The notes under the pieces: model-generated
What the model was told of the DNA's origin: nothing
The model's database searches: none
The model's input: the letters and a program-made list of their open reading frames with translations, nothing else
Assembly: GCF_027587205.1 (NCBI RefSeq)
Contig: NZ_JAPDOD010000001.1
Span: 489,922-553,921, forward strand
DNA: 64,000 nucleotides
From: Solirubrobacter ginsenosidimutans
GTDB lineage: Bacteria; Actinomycetota; Thermoleophilia; Solirubrobacterales; Solirubrobacteraceae
Direction: 5' to 3'
Made by a program: the position numbers and the translations under genes
Shown: positions 41,528 to 49,567 of the stretch, piece after piece
How positions within the stretch are numbered: position 1 is the stretch's first letter
Layout: each line of letters starts with the position of its first letter

Positions 41528-41560
41528 GTGCCCGCGACGCCTTCGCGGCGTCGCGGGCAC
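41528..41560 (-). terminator. strong hairpin after the sigma-factor operon
   Basis: 14-bp perfect arms (GTGCCCGCGACGCC at 41528-41541 and its complement at 41547-41560) around TTCGC. It lies seven bases past the stop of the minus-strand membrane partner gene. No U-run follows, which is common in GC-rich actinobacteria. Confidence 0.65.
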
Positions 41561-41567
41561 GCTCGCC

Positions 41568-42503
41568 CTACCCGGCGACCTGCAGCCGCTGCCGCGCCGC
41601 GTCGACCGCGGCCGGGTCGTGCACGACGCGGGCTGACGGATGCGCGCCGGTGAGCGTCAGAAGCTGGTCGGCGCCCGCTTCCGGCAGGACCTCGTAGCTG
41701 GTCCAGCGGATGGTCTGCGGGGCCTCTTCAGCGTCGCGCCCCGGGTCGCGGAGCTCCAGCGGCTTGCCGTTGTCGGCATCCACCCAGATCGTCCACGCAG
41801 GCCGGCCGGCGTCGGGCTTGAGCGAGATCGCCCAGGCCTGGGTGCCGTTGTGGTCCTCGAGCCCGGTCACGCGCATGTGGCCTTCGCTGAGCAGGATCCG
41901 CACCTTCTCGACGATCGGATCGCCGGAGGGCAGCGCCGGGTCCCGGCCCTTGTTCGCGGGGACGGGCACGCGGGACTTCCCCACGGTCGCGCCGCCCGCT
42001 GCGGCCTTGCGCTCCGGGGCGCCGCCGGCGCCCTTGGCGGCCGGGCCTGAAGGGCCGTCGTAGATCGTGTCGGTCGACGGGTCGTAGAACGCATCACCGG
42101 ACAGTTCGTAGGTGCTGGCGTCTTCGATCCGCAGACGCTGGTCGGCCGGGTCGTCGGAGGACTGCCAGACCTCGCGCGTCGTCGTGCGCCCGCCCTGGGT
42201 CTCGACGCTGCGCGCGTGCAGGATCTGGTCGGCGCCGGGGTCCAGCCAGTGCAGCGCCTGGGTGATCGCGGAGGCCGACGACGGCCCGCCGACGTCACCG
42301 GGCCCACCGGCCAGCATCACCGCGCCGGCGACGGTGAGCGTCACGCCCGCGGCCACCGGGATCGCGACCGCGCGCGGAACCGCGCGGCGCGCCCGAGCCT
42401 CGATCGGCTGCTCGCGCACGCGGGCCAGCAGCTCGGGGTCGAACGCGTCGTCGTCGACGCGCGGGCGAGCGGCGCGCAGCCGCTCCATCACGTCGTGTTC
42501 CAT
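41568..42503 (-). CDS. single-pass membrane partner of the ECF sigma factor
   Basis: About 311 residues: a cytoplasmic N-terminus (VMERLRAARPRVDDDAFDPELLARV), one membrane helix (VAIPVAAGVTLTVAGAVML) and a large outer domain containing TTTREVWQSSDDP, WAISLKPDAG and WTIWVDADNGKPLEL. The layout matches actinobacterial proteins encoded just after ECF sigma genes (CU044_5270-like, from memory). It lacks the HxxxCxxC zinc motif of classical anti-sigma factors. The start at 42503 lies inside the sigma gene's end (16-base overlap). Confidence 0.75.
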   Translation of the reverse strand: MEHDVMERLRAARPRVDDDAFDPELLARVREQPIEARARRAVPRAVAIPVAAGVTLTVAGAVMLAGGPGDVGGPSSASAITQALHWLDPGADQILHARSVETQGGRTTTREVWQSSDDPADQRLRIEDASTYELSGDAFYDPSTDTIYDGPSGPAAKGAGGAPERKAAAGGATVGKSRVPVPANKGRDPALPSGDPIVEKVRILLSEGHMRVTGLEDHNGTQAWAISLKPDAGRPAWTIWVDADNGKPLELRDPGRDAEEAPQTIRWTSYEVLPEAGADQLLTLTGAHPSARVVHDPAAVDAARQRLQVAG

Positions 42504-42991
42504 GTCGGACTCTCCTTCGTCGTCGTTGGACTGAGCGCGGCGCGCAGGCGGCGCCGTGCTCGAGCCGCGCGCATCCGGAACGCGGCGTGGGTGATGCCGA
42601 GGACCCGTGCGGCGTCGGCGCCGGAGAGCTCGAACCAGGCGCTCAGGACGATCGCCTCGCGGTCCAGCGGCGAGAGCGCCATCAGCGCCGCGCGCAGCTC
42701 GCCGTCCTCGACGTGGTCGGCGGGGTCTGGCCCGGGTACACGCGGCTGGAGGTCGAGCAGCGCGTGCAGGGCACCCGCCCGGAACCGGGTGCGGCGCGCG
42801 TTGGCGAGTACCCGCCGCGTGACGCCGATCAGCCACGCCAACTCGGCCCCGTGCGGGATGTCCCGCTGCCGGCGCCAGGCGATCGCGTACGCCTCGGCGA
42901 CCGCGTCGTCTGCGTCCTCCCGCGACGCCATCGAGCGGGCGTACGCGAGGACGCGGGGATACGTCGCCCGATAGAGCTCTTCGAAGTCCAC
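42488..42991 (-). CDS. ECF-type sigma-70 factor
   Basis: About 167 residues. Region 2: FEELYRATYPRVLAYARSMASREDADDAVAEAYAIAWRR. Region 4: ALMALSPLDREAIVLSAWFELSGADAARVLGITHAAFRMRAARARRRL. GTG at 42991 (VDFEELY) begins the conserved part; a TTG at 43000 is an alternative. It should recruit RNA polymerase to promoters for envelope-related genes, with activity set by the co-encoded membrane protein; targets are unknown. Confidence 0.9.
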   Translation of the reverse strand: MDFEELYRATYPRVLAYARSMASREDADDAVAEAYAIAWRRQRDIPHGAELAWLIGVTRRVLANARRTRFRAGALHALLDLQPRVPGPDPADHVEDGELRAALMALSPLDREAIVLSAWFELSGADAARVLGITHAAFRMRAARARRRLRAALSPTTTKESPTWNTT

Positions 42992-43027
42992 GCAGGGCAA
43001 GTGTCCACGACCGCGCGGAGTGCAACC

Positions 43028-43078
43028 GGGGGTGCCCCGGGAAACGCTCGCCCAGCGATACCGAGCCGGGGCACCCCC
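43028..43078 (-). terminator. long-stem hairpin between propeller and sigma genes
   Basis: 13-bp perfect arms (GGGGGTGCCCCGG at 43028-43040 and its complement at 43066-43078) separated by 25 bases. It lies just past the minus-strand propeller gene's stop and before the sigma factor's start, isolating the two units. Confidence 0.55.
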
Positions 43079-43084
43079 GCGGAT

Positions 43085-44791
43085 CTACCCCCGGCGGACG
43101 GTGAGGCTGAGCGTGCGCGCCGCGCCGCCGGCGATCGTGGCGCGGGCGGTGTAGCGGCCCGGCTTCAAGCTGGCGAGCCTGAGCGAGCGGGTGCCGGGGC
43201 GCAGCGTCCGCGTGCGCAGCGCCTTGCGGTGGCCGCGCCGCGTGACCGTGATCTTGACCGTGGCCGGAGCGGTGAGCGTGACGCGCAGCCGGGTGCTCGC
43301 CGACGCCCGGAAGCGCTTCCGCGAGGCCGTGAACGCCGTGATCGCGGGTCGGGCGGCGGGGGCCACGACGGCGGCGGCGGCGGCGGGCGCGGGCTCCGGG
43401 TCACCCACCGGCGCGGGTACGTCCGGCGTCGCCACGGGGGAGACGACGGGCGGCTGCTCGCGGGCGAACGCGAGCACGGCGCTGCGGTTGTAGGACGCGG
43501 CGTAGAGGTTGCGGCCGTCCGGGCTGACGACGAGCTGGTGCACGCCTTCGAGCAGACGGCCCTGCGCGCAGATCCCGCCCGCGCCGTCGTAGCTCAGACA
43601 CCCGCCGGTGCCGTCGAGCTGGTGCAGGCCGCCGGTGGGGGGATCGCGCTCGAACGTGTCGATCGCCCCGGCCAGGACCGCCGCGACGTAGACGTTGCGG
43701 CCGTCGGGCGCCACGACCACCGCCTCGGCTCCGGCGAGCGCCCGGCCCTGGACGCATCCGTCGCTGCCGTCGTTGGTGACGCACCCGTGGCGCGCCCCGC
43801 TCGCCGCCTGGCTGAGCGCGCCGCTCGGTGCGCTGCGCAGCGCGGCGACGCCGCCCGGGACGGTCGACGTCACGTAGACGTCGTCCGCGGCGACCGCGAC
43901 GTCGAACGGCGCCTGCATCCCGTGCACGGCGGGAATGCCGCACGCGCCGTCCACGGGCGACACGCAGGAGGGCATGGCGAGCACGCCTGCCGGGTTGCGC
44001 GGGAAGGTCCACAGGGCGCGGCCGCCGCGGTCCACGGCGAACAGGTGGTTCGCGGCGGGCGTCAGGGCGAGCGCGGTGGGCTGCTTGACGGCGAGACCGG
44101 CGTGGGTGCAGTCGGCCTCCTTGCCGGTCGTGCTGCTGGCCATGCCGTCGCGGCTGATGCACGCCGGTCGCCCCGGCGGCTGGGAGAGGATGCTCGTCGC
44201 GGGATCGCGCCGCAGCTCGGCGATCGCCGCGTCGCCGCCCGCAGCGACGTAGACGTCGCTGCCGACGGTGATCACGTCCTCGGCGGCCCCGAGCGCGGTG
44301 CCGCTCCCGGGGCACCCGGGCAGCATCCACGAGCCGATGCACGGCTGGGTCGGCGGCTGCGACAGCGCGCCGCTGTTCGGGTCGCGAGCGAACACGGTCA
44401 CCTCGTCGGCGAGGTTCGCGACGTAGACGCTGCGACCGTCGCTCGAGACCGTGATGGCGACGGGGTTCGACAAGCCGCGTGGGACCCGCACGCAGTGCGG
44501 ATCTCCGGCCGCCAACAGGGTGAAGCAGCCCAGTTCGGTCAGCGCCCCGGTTGCGGCGTCGCGCGCGAAGACGGCGAGCGACTGCGTCGCCGGCGCCGCC
44601 ACGTACACGTTGCGGCCGTCCGGGCTGATGGCGATCGCGGTCGCGCCTTCGATGCCATAGCCGTCCGCGCACGTCCCGCCGCTTGAGCTCTCGCTCACGC
44701 ATCCGGCCTGCGTCAGCGCGCCGGGCTGCGCGGAGGCCGCGCTCGGCAAGAGGAGGGTGAGCGCGAGTCCGGCGAGGGCGACGATCTTCAT
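43085..44791 (-). CDS. secreted lactonase-like beta-propeller protein
   Basis: A 568-residue exported protein: signal peptide MKIVALAGLALTLLLPSAASA, then about eight repeats of the type ISPDGRNVYVAAPATQSLAVFARDAATGAL, typical of 7- or 8-bladed 6-phosphogluconolactonase-like propellers. Many blades end in a CV/CIG plus GxGGxC pattern (paired cysteines). The C-terminal 80 residues (ITVTRRGHRKALRTRTLRPGTRSLRLASLKPGRYTA) are an Ig-like basic domain. Whether it hydrolyses or binds is unknown; many relatives are surface structural proteins. Confidence 0.82.
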   Translation of the reverse strand: MKIVALAGLALTLLLPSAASAQPGALTQAGCVSESSSGGTCADGYGIEGATAIAISPDGRNVYVAAPATQSLAVFARDAATGALTELGCFTLLAAGDPHCVRVPRGLSNPVAITVSSDGRSVYVANLADEVTVFARDPNSGALSQPPTQPCIGSWMLPGCPGSGTALGAAEDVITVGSDVYVAAGGDAAIAELRRDPATSILSQPPGRPACISRDGMASSTTGKEADCTHAGLAVKQPTALALTPAANHLFAVDRGGRALWTFPRNPAGVLAMPSCVSPVDGACGIPAVHGMQAPFDVAVAADDVYVTSTVPGGVAALRSAPSGALSQAASGARHGCVTNDGSDGCVQGRALAGAEAVVVAPDGRNVYVAAVLAGAIDTFERDPPTGGLHQLDGTGGCLSYDGAGGICAQGRLLEGVHQLVVSPDGRNLYAASYNRSAVLAFAREQPPVVSPVATPDVPAPVGDPEPAPAAAAAVVAPAARPAITAFTASRKRFRASASTRLRVTLTAPATVKITVTRRGHRKALRTRTLRPGTRSLRLASLKPGRYTARATIAGGAARTLSLTVRRG

Positions 44792-44846
44792 GCCGCCAGC
44801 TTCTCCGGCGGCGCCTCACGCGCCCAGGGGAGAAGCCTGGCGTTCT

Positions 44847-44868
44847 GGTTGGCGGACGACCGCCAACC
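44847..44868 (-). terminator. hairpin between two minus-strand genes
   Basis: GGTTGGCGG (44847-44855) and CCGCCAACC (44860-44868) around ACGA, seven bases past the stop of the minus-strand 161-residue hypothetical gene and upstream of the propeller gene. Confidence 0.6.
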
Positions 44869-44875
44869 GCTGGCC

Positions 44876-45361
44876 CTAGCCGCGCAGCCCTCCCGCCCAC
44901 GGGCGGTTCGCGGGGCGCTCTCCCTCGGCATGCTCGGCCGAGGGCACCTCGTCATCGGAGTTCAGCAGCCCGCCGAGCGACAAGAGGTCGACGCGATCCT
45001 CGTCGCCCTTCGGCAAGGGGAACGTGGCCTCCCACGCGGGCGTCTCCGCGACGGGCGCGCGGCGCACGACGGGTGCCGCGGCACGCGGGGCGACCCGCCG
45101 CGCGACCGGCTTGGCCAGCGCGGGTGCCGGAGCCGGAGCGGGCGGCGCCGTCTGCGCCACGGGCTTCGGCGCCACGGCCTCCGGCTCGCGCGTCGCGCCC
45201 GATTCCAGGGGCCGCATCGGCCGCGGCGCGATGCCGGTGTCGATGTCCACGGCGCGCGAGCGAACCTCGGCGAGCATCCAGTCGCGATCCGGCGAAGCGG
45301 GCATCCGCTCCAGCCGGTTCATCAAAGCTCTTAGTTGCGCCAGCCGATCTTGGCCCTTCAT
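44876..45361 (-). CDS. Ala/Pro-rich hypothetical protein
   Basis: About 161 residues, start fixed at 45361 by GGGGGAGCGG. The N-terminus KGQDRLAQLRALMNRLERMPASPDRDWMLAEVRSRAVDIDTG looks like a short helical module. The middle is a long Ala/Pro/Val linker (QTAPPAPAPAPALAKP), and the end is acidic (DLLSLGGLLNSDDEVPSAEH). No signal peptide or membrane helix. Function unknown; the linker suggests two tethered contact sites. Divergent from a small membrane protein gene. Confidence 0.6.
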   Translation of the reverse strand: MKGQDRLAQLRALMNRLERMPASPDRDWMLAEVRSRAVDIDTGIAPRPMRPLESGATREPEAVAPKPVAQTAPPAPAPAPALAKPVARRVAPRAAAPVVRRAPVAETPAWEATFPLPKGDEDRVDLLSLGGLLNSDDEVPSAEHAEGERPANRPWAGGLRG

Positions 45362-45476
45362 CCGCTCCCCCTGTTGGACGCTGTCACCTCCGCACCCACG
45401 TCTATCGGCCGGTCGGCCCCCGACCTTTAGACCGCGAACGCGCCAGCTTCTGGGCGACCGGGTACAAGCCGGAGGG

Positions 45477-45869
45477 ATGCGGCTTTCGGCAACCCGCAAG
45501 GTACTGACCGCGTGGCCCTACGCCCTTGGGCTCTGCGTCCTCCTCACTGCCACCCGGTTCGCGGCGTGCCACCGCGACGCCTCGCCATATGGCAACGCCT
45601 GGATGGAGGACCACAACGGCTACTGCTCCAACAGCGGCTGGGACGCGTTGACCGGCGGCTCGGCGCTCCGCGCCGTCGCGTTGATCGCGATCACCGCAGC
45701 CTGGCCCGCCACCGCCCTGGCCGCGGCGACCGCCGCGGCTTCCGCCCGCGATGACGGAAGGCTTCCACGCCGCGCCTGGCCGTGGGTCGCGGGTATCGGT
45801 TCAGCGGCGGTGATCGCGTTCCACTTCAAGTGGGGCCACGTGACGATCGTCGGCGGCGCGGGCGGTTAG
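45477..45869 (+). CDS. small membrane protein
   Basis: A 130-residue protein starting at ATG 45477 after GGAGGG. Hydrophobic helices at the N-terminus (VLTAWPYALGLCVLLTATRFAA), middle (LRAVALIAITAAWPATALAAATAAA) and end (WPWVAGIGSAAVIAFHFKW), with a cysteine-containing loop (ACHRDASPYGN, YCSNSGW) probably outside. No family recognised. Confidence 0.6.
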   Translation: MRLSATRKVLTAWPYALGLCVLLTATRFAACHRDASPYGNAWMEDHNGYCSNSGWDALTGGSALRAVALIAITAAWPATALAAATAAASARDDGRLPRRAWPWVAGIGSAAVIAFHFKWGHVTIVGGAGG

Positions 45870-46021
45870 GCGTCGGCGTTGGAGTGCTGGTCGGTGTCGC
45901 CGAGCGGCGAGTCGTCGTCGGCGGGCGCCGCCGGCGGCCGGTGGGTCGCGTCGGACTCGCCGCCCTCGGCTCCGGGATGGTTCTCGTCGTCGCGCTTGTC
46001 GTTCGTTCGTTGCGGGTTCAT
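45866..46021 (-). CDS. 51-residue acidic hydrophilic small protein
   Basis: An ATG at 46021 opens a 51-codon frame ending in TAA at 45866. Nearly every third codon position is G or C, as in the neighbouring true genes. The peptide (MNPQRTNDKRDDENHPGAEG...) is rich in Asp, Glu, Pro and Ala and probably disordered. A weak TAGG lies about 9 bases upstream. It shares three bases with the end of the convergent membrane-protein gene. Function unknown. Confidence 0.5.
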   Translation of the reverse strand: MNPQRTNDKRDDENHPGAEGGESDATHRPPAAPADDDSPLGDTDQHSNADA

Positions 46022-46077
46022 ACCAAGACCTACGGGCGGCGTCGGCGAGAACGGTCACCGCGACGGCGCCAACCGCG

Positions 46078-46482
46078 TCATGCGGGGACGCGCATGCGGT
46101 TGTTGCGCGCGTTGTGCTCGACCTCCACGCGGCCCAGCGCCTCCAGCACGGGCGGCACGTAGTTGGCGAACCGGCCGCGCAGGCCCTTCTTGATCCCGTA
46201 CCACCCGCCCACCGGGTTGTCCGAAGCCCGTGCCCACGCCTCGACCGTCCCCTCGGCCGCGGGCTTCTGCTCGTCGGCGCTGCCGAGCGGCATCCAGTCG
46301 CCGTGCGCCGCGAGCATGTCGACGAGGTCGTCGAGCGCGCGCAGGTGGTAGCGCAGCTGGGTCTTGCCCACCTGCACCACGAGCGCGGGCGGGTCGAGGG
46401 ACTCGTCGCGCCAGGCCGTGTATTCGGACGAGCCGGGCGGGGTCTTCAGCTGCCAGGGACTGCCGGGAGTGCCGTCGGACAT
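46078..46482 (-). CDS. conserved hypothetical protein (DUF6855-like)
   Basis: About 134 residues starting SDGTPGSPWQLKTPPGSSEYTAW. Conserved-looking segments HGDWMPLGSADEQKPAAEGTVEAWARA, NPVGGWYGIKKGLRGRFANYVPPVLEALG and VEHNARNNRMRV recall a family I know as DUF6855, from memory. It looks like a compact DNA- or nucleotide-related domain, but no function is known. It follows tatA on the same strand with a 58-base gap. Confidence 0.7.
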   Translation of the reverse strand: MSDGTPGSPWQLKTPPGSSEYTAWRDESLDPPALVVQVGKTQLRYHLRALDDLVDMLAAHGDWMPLGSADEQKPAAEGTVEAWARASDNPVGGWYGIKKGLRGRFANYVPPVLEALGRVEVEHNARNNRMRVPA

Positions 46483-46540
46483 GCGCCCAACGGTAACCAA
46501 AAAGTGACGGAGGCGCAAAGCGGCGCCCCCGCTGAACGCG

Positions 46541-46774
46541 TCAGGCGACGCGCTCGGGCTCGGCCACGGGCTCGGCCACGGCGACCGGCTGGATCGCGGC
46601 GAGCTCACGTTCTTCGCGCTCGTCGTCGTCCTTGGTGTCGCCGGACAGCGAGCCCTTGAACTCGCGGATCCCGCGACCGAGCGACTTGCCGGCGTCCGGC
46701 AGCCGCTTGGGGCCGAGGACGACGAGCGCGATCACCAGGACGATGATCAGTTCCATGGGTCCGATGTTGGGCAT
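46541..46774 (-). CDS. tatA: twin-arginine translocase subunit TatA
   Basis: A 77-residue TatA/E protein: N-terminal membrane helix MELIIVLVIALVVLGPKRLPDAGKSLGRGIREFKGSL with the family's GPKRLP hinge and amphipathic helix, then an acidic tail (DTKDDDEREERE). AAGGAGGCG precedes the ATG at 46774. It lies 13 bases after a ferritin-like gene that has a twin-arginine signal, so it may be a dedicated pore component for that cargo. Confidence 0.93.
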   Translation of the reverse strand: MPNIGPMELIIVLVIALVVLGPKRLPDAGKSLGRGIREFKGSLSGDTKDDDEREERELAAIQPVAVAEPVAEPERVA

Positions 46775-46787
46775 GTAACGCGCCTCC

Positions 46788-47456
46788 TTACTTGATGAAG
46801 CCGGTCGCGCCGACCGCCGCGAGCACCGCGGACTTCGTCAGCGCGGGGTTGAACGCCGCCGGCGCCGGGCCGAGACCCGCGAGGTTACGGATCCACGCGG
46901 CGTGGCGTGCCTCGACCGGGTGGATCGAGATCGCCGCCTTGAAGACGTCGTTGGACTTGATGAACGGCGCCTGGCCCTGGTAGGCCTGCACGCCGGTGTC
47001 CTCGAGCGCGATCGAGGTCGCGGTGAACGAGGCCTTGCTCGTCACGGCGGACCCGAACGCGAACGCCGGGCGCTTGATCGCGGCGTTGCCGAGCGCCTTG
47101 CGCAGCGCCTCGACATGCGCCATCTCATGCTGGTGCACGAGCCGCGCGAAGCGCTCGAACTCGCCCGTCAAGCCGGCGTGCTTGAGCGCCGACGCGTAGA
47201 ACGCGGACTCCAGGTACTCGAGCGTGAGCGCGAAGTTGAGGATCGCGACGTCGCCCTTGGACGTGGCGGCCAGCGCGGAGCCGGGCACCATCCCGCCCGC
47301 GACGGCGATGCCGCCCGCCGCGAGCCCCGAGTTGCGCAGGAAGCGGCGGCGCGAATGGCGCGCGGCCGTGTCGGCGGTCTCGCGCAGTGCGCCGTCGGCG
47401 TCGAACTCGACGACCGCGGACAGGTCGACCCTTGGCTTTGAAGTGAACATGGTCAT
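46788..47456 (-). CDS. Tat-exported ferritin-like protein (B)
   Basis: A 222-residue protein with a Tat signal (SRRRFLRNSGLAAGGIAVAGG, SALAA) after a 35-residue cytoplasmic lead. The four-helix ferritin-like domain has LTLEYLESAFYA, HEMAHVEAL (ExxH), LEDTGVQAYQGQA and EARHAAWIRN (ExxH), a complete di-iron ligand set. Family resemblance is to the Ferritin-like PF13668 group. The role may be metal storage or oxidative protection outside the membrane. ATG 47456 sits 11 bases after protein A's stop. Confidence 0.88.
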   Translation of the reverse strand: MTMFTSKPRVDLSAVVEFDADGALRETADTAARHSRRRFLRNSGLAAGGIAVAGGMVPGSALAATSKGDVAILNFALTLEYLESAFYASALKHAGLTGEFERFARLVHQHEMAHVEALRKALGNAAIKRPAFAFGSAVTSKASFTATSIALEDTGVQAYQGQAPFIKSNDVFKAAISIHPVEARHAAWIRNLAGLGPAPAAFNPALTKSAVLAAVGATGFIK

Positions 47457-47467
47457 GGCCTCCGGGT

Positions 47468-48139
47468 TCAGGACTTGATGAAGCCGGTCTGCTTGACCGC
47501 GCTGAGGACTTGCGACATCGACATCGGCGTGCTGAACGCCTCAGGCGCGGGCTTGACCGACTTGCCCGCGTAGAGCAGGTCACGCACCCACGCCGCGTGG
47601 CGCGCCTCGACGGCGAGGATCGCCCCCGCCGGCCCGAGCACGGCGTTCTGGTGGATCAGCGGCGCCTGGCCCTGGTAGGCGGCGACGCCCGTGTCCTCGA
47701 GCACCTTCGCGGTGCGCAGGAACGTGCTCCACTTGCGGGTCGTGCCCTTGAAGTCGAAGGACGGGCTCTTGACCGCCTTGGACCCCAGGACACCTTTCAA
47801 GGTCGCGACGTGGGTCGCCTCGTGGGAGGCGACGACCGACGCGAACCGGCCGACCGCGCCGGTGTACCCGCCGACGCGCAACGCCTCGGCGTAGAACGCG
47901 GCCTCGAGGTACTCGAGCGTCAGCGCGTAGTTGAGGATCTTGACGTCGTTGGCCTTCGAGCCACCCGAGCGGGCGGACGCCGAACGCGGCAGCAGCGCGG
48001 CGAACGCGCCGACACCCGCCAGCGCCCCGGCACCGCGGAACAACCCGCTGCGCGTGCGCTTGGAGTCTTCGATGCCGGCGATCGCCTCGGCGACCGCCTC
48101 GTCGCCGTCGAACTCGACGACGCTGAGCTCATCGCTCAT
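47468..48139 (-). CDS. ferritin-like protein (A) with degenerate Tat-type signal
   Basis: About 223 residues. The ATG at 48139 has GGAAGGGGA six bases upstream and is preferred over 48166. The signal-like stretch SKRTRSGLFRGAGALAGVGAFAALLPRSASA lacks a true RR pair, unlike protein B. The ferritin-like core keeps LTLEYLEAAFYAEAL, HEATHVATL, LEDTGVAAYQGQA and EARHAAWVRD, so the di-iron set is complete. It may be exported as a partner of B. The C-terminus of both ends in TGFIK. Confidence 0.85.
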   Translation of the reverse strand: MSDELSVVEFDGDEAVAEAIAGIEDSKRTRSGLFRGAGALAGVGAFAALLPRSASARSGGSKANDVKILNYALTLEYLEAAFYAEALRVGGYTGAVGRFASVVASHEATHVATLKGVLGSKAVKSPSFDFKGTTRKWSTFLRTAKVLEDTGVAAYQGQAPLIHQNAVLGPAGAILAVEARHAAWVRDLLYAGKSVKPAPEAFSTPMSMSQVLSAVKQTGFIKS

Positions 48140-48269
48140 CAGTTCCCCTTCCGGGAGATCAGTCATACGGCCCTTGCTGCGCCGACCTCTCCCGGCCCGG
48201 ATCACTGGTGTCCGGTGGCGAACAGCCCCGGTTAATTCCCTGCAGATCGGGGAACCACGCGAGCGCGGT

Positions 48270-48839
48270 TCATTCGCGCGCGGCGGCTTGCAGGCCCTGG
48301 TCGAGCATCTCGACGAGCAGGGCGAAACTCACGTCGAGGTCGAGCGGGAGGCCGAAGCCGTCGCCACTCTCGAGCGTCGCGAAGCCATGCAGGGCGGAGC
48401 GCAGGACGCGGGCCGCGTGGACCGCTCGCTCGTCCTCGAGGCCGTAGCCGCGCAGCACGGCGAGCAGCGTGTCCAGTGCGGCGGTCGCCGCGGCGCCCGT
48501 CTCGGCGTCCTCGAGGTCCGTCGTCCGCTGCGTCGCCGCGTAGGTGCCAGGGTGCTCGACGGCATAGCGCCGGTAGGTGTCGGCCGCCGCCGCGAGGGCG
48601 TCCTTTGCGGCCCGTCCGGCGACCGCCGCCTGCAGGCCCGTGGCGAGTTCCTGCGCGCCGCGCAGCGCCAGCCGGCGTCGCAGCCCCGGCAGCCCGTCGA
48701 CGTGCACGTAGAGCGACGGCGGACGCACGCCGAGCTGTGCCGCGAGGCGCGCCAGCGTGACCGATTCGAGCCCGTCGGCGTCGGCCAGCGCGGCGGCGGC
48801 GGTGACGACCGCTTCCGTGTCGAGCCCGGAGCGCGCCAT
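48270..48839 (-). CDS. TetR family regulator (MBL-linked)
   Basis: About 189 residues. N-terminal helix-turn-helix TEAVVTAAAALADADGLESVTLARLAAQLGVRPPSLYVHVDGLPGLRR and a TetR_C-type ligand domain (AVEHPGTYAATQRTTD, ARVLRSALHGFATLESGDGFGLPLD). The start at 48839 overlaps the stop of the MBL gene by one base (ATGA). It probably represses its own MBL-fold operon through the palindromes at 49529-49564. Confidence 0.9.
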   Translation of the reverse strand: MARSGLDTEAVVTAAAALADADGLESVTLARLAAQLGVRPPSLYVHVDGLPGLRRRLALRGAQELATGLQAAVAGRAAKDALAAAADTYRRYAVEHPGTYAATQRTTDLEDAETGAAATAALDTLLAVLRGYGLEDERAVHAARVLRSALHGFATLESGDGFGLPLDLDVSFALLVEMLDQGLQAAARE

Positions 48840-49504
48840 CAGGAGAGCACGCGATCGATCGCCGCCACCGGGTTGCGCACGGCCGGGCCATGGCCGACCA
48901 CCATCAGCGTCGGCTCGAGCGCGCGGACGACCCGGGCGGAGGTGAGCTCGGTCTCGCCGTTCCACGTCGCCATCGAGGCGAGCGGGAACGGGAACCGCAT
49001 GCGATCGGTGGTGGCGAGACGCCCGATCGAGGTGAAGGTGTCGCCCGCGATCACCGAACGGTCGCGCGTGTCGAGGAAGGCGACGTGGCCCGGCGTGTGG
49101 CCCGGGGTCGCGACGACCTCGAGGCTGCCGACCCGGTCGCCGGCGTTCAGCCGGCGGTCCGGCGCGGTCTTCACCGTCGGCCAGCTGCCCGGCAGCTTGC
49201 CCTCGACCACCTTCTCGCCCGCGAGGATGCGGGCGTCGAGCTCGGGGATGAGCACCTCGACGTCGGCGCCGAGGCGCTCCCGCAGCCCATCGAGCGAGCC
49301 GGCGTGATCGCCGTGTCCGTGCGTCAGGGCGATCCGCCGGATCGGCGCGCCCGCCCGCCGTGCCGCCTCGACCAACGCATCCGCCCCACCGCCGAGCGTC
49401 GTGTCGACGAGCGTGAACCCGTCGTCTTCGCGGACGAGGAAGGCGTTGACGAAGTGCAGGCGGGTGAGTTGCGTGAGGTTCTCGGTGACGGTGGTCGTCT
49501 TCAT
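48839..49504 (-). CDS. metallo-beta-lactamase-fold hydrolase (glyoxalase II-like)
   Basis: About 221 residues. Zinc motif ALTHGHGDHAGSLD (HxHxDH), further ligands in VATPGHTPGHVA and VIAGDTFTS, and MVVGHGPAV. The domain order fits small lactonases or glyoxalase II-like thioesterases. Start at 49504 is fixed by CAAGGAGACC; an upstream ATG at 49525 lacks such a site. Promoter and operator palindromes lie between this gene and the aldo/keto reductase. Confidence 0.88.
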   Translation of the reverse strand: MKTTTVTENLTQLTRLHFVNAFLVREDDGFTLVDTTLGGGADALVEAARRAGAPIRRIALTHGHGDHAGSLDGLRERLGADVEVLIPELDARILAGEKVVEGKLPGSWPTVKTAPDRRLNAGDRVGSLEVVATPGHTPGHVAFLDTRDRSVIAGDTFTSIGRLATTDRMRFPFPLASMATWNGETELTSARVVRALEPTLMVVGHGPAVRNPVAAIDRVLS

Positions 49505-49528
49505 CAGGGTCTCCTTGGGCGTCAATTA

Positions 49529-49564
49529 CCTACTGTGCTTAGGAGAATACCTAATGGCATTAGG
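49529..49564 (-). promoter_or_regulatory. two tandem TetR-type operator palindromes
   Basis: CCTAATGGCATTAGG (49550-49564) is a perfect 15-bp palindrome with 7-bp arms. A degenerate copy CCTACTGTGCTTAGG (49529-49543) matches it at 11 of 15 positions. Their offset is 21 bases, two helical turns, so two dimers would bind on one face. They lie directly upstream of the MBL-TetR pair. Confidence 0.6.
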
Positions 49565-49567
49565 ATG

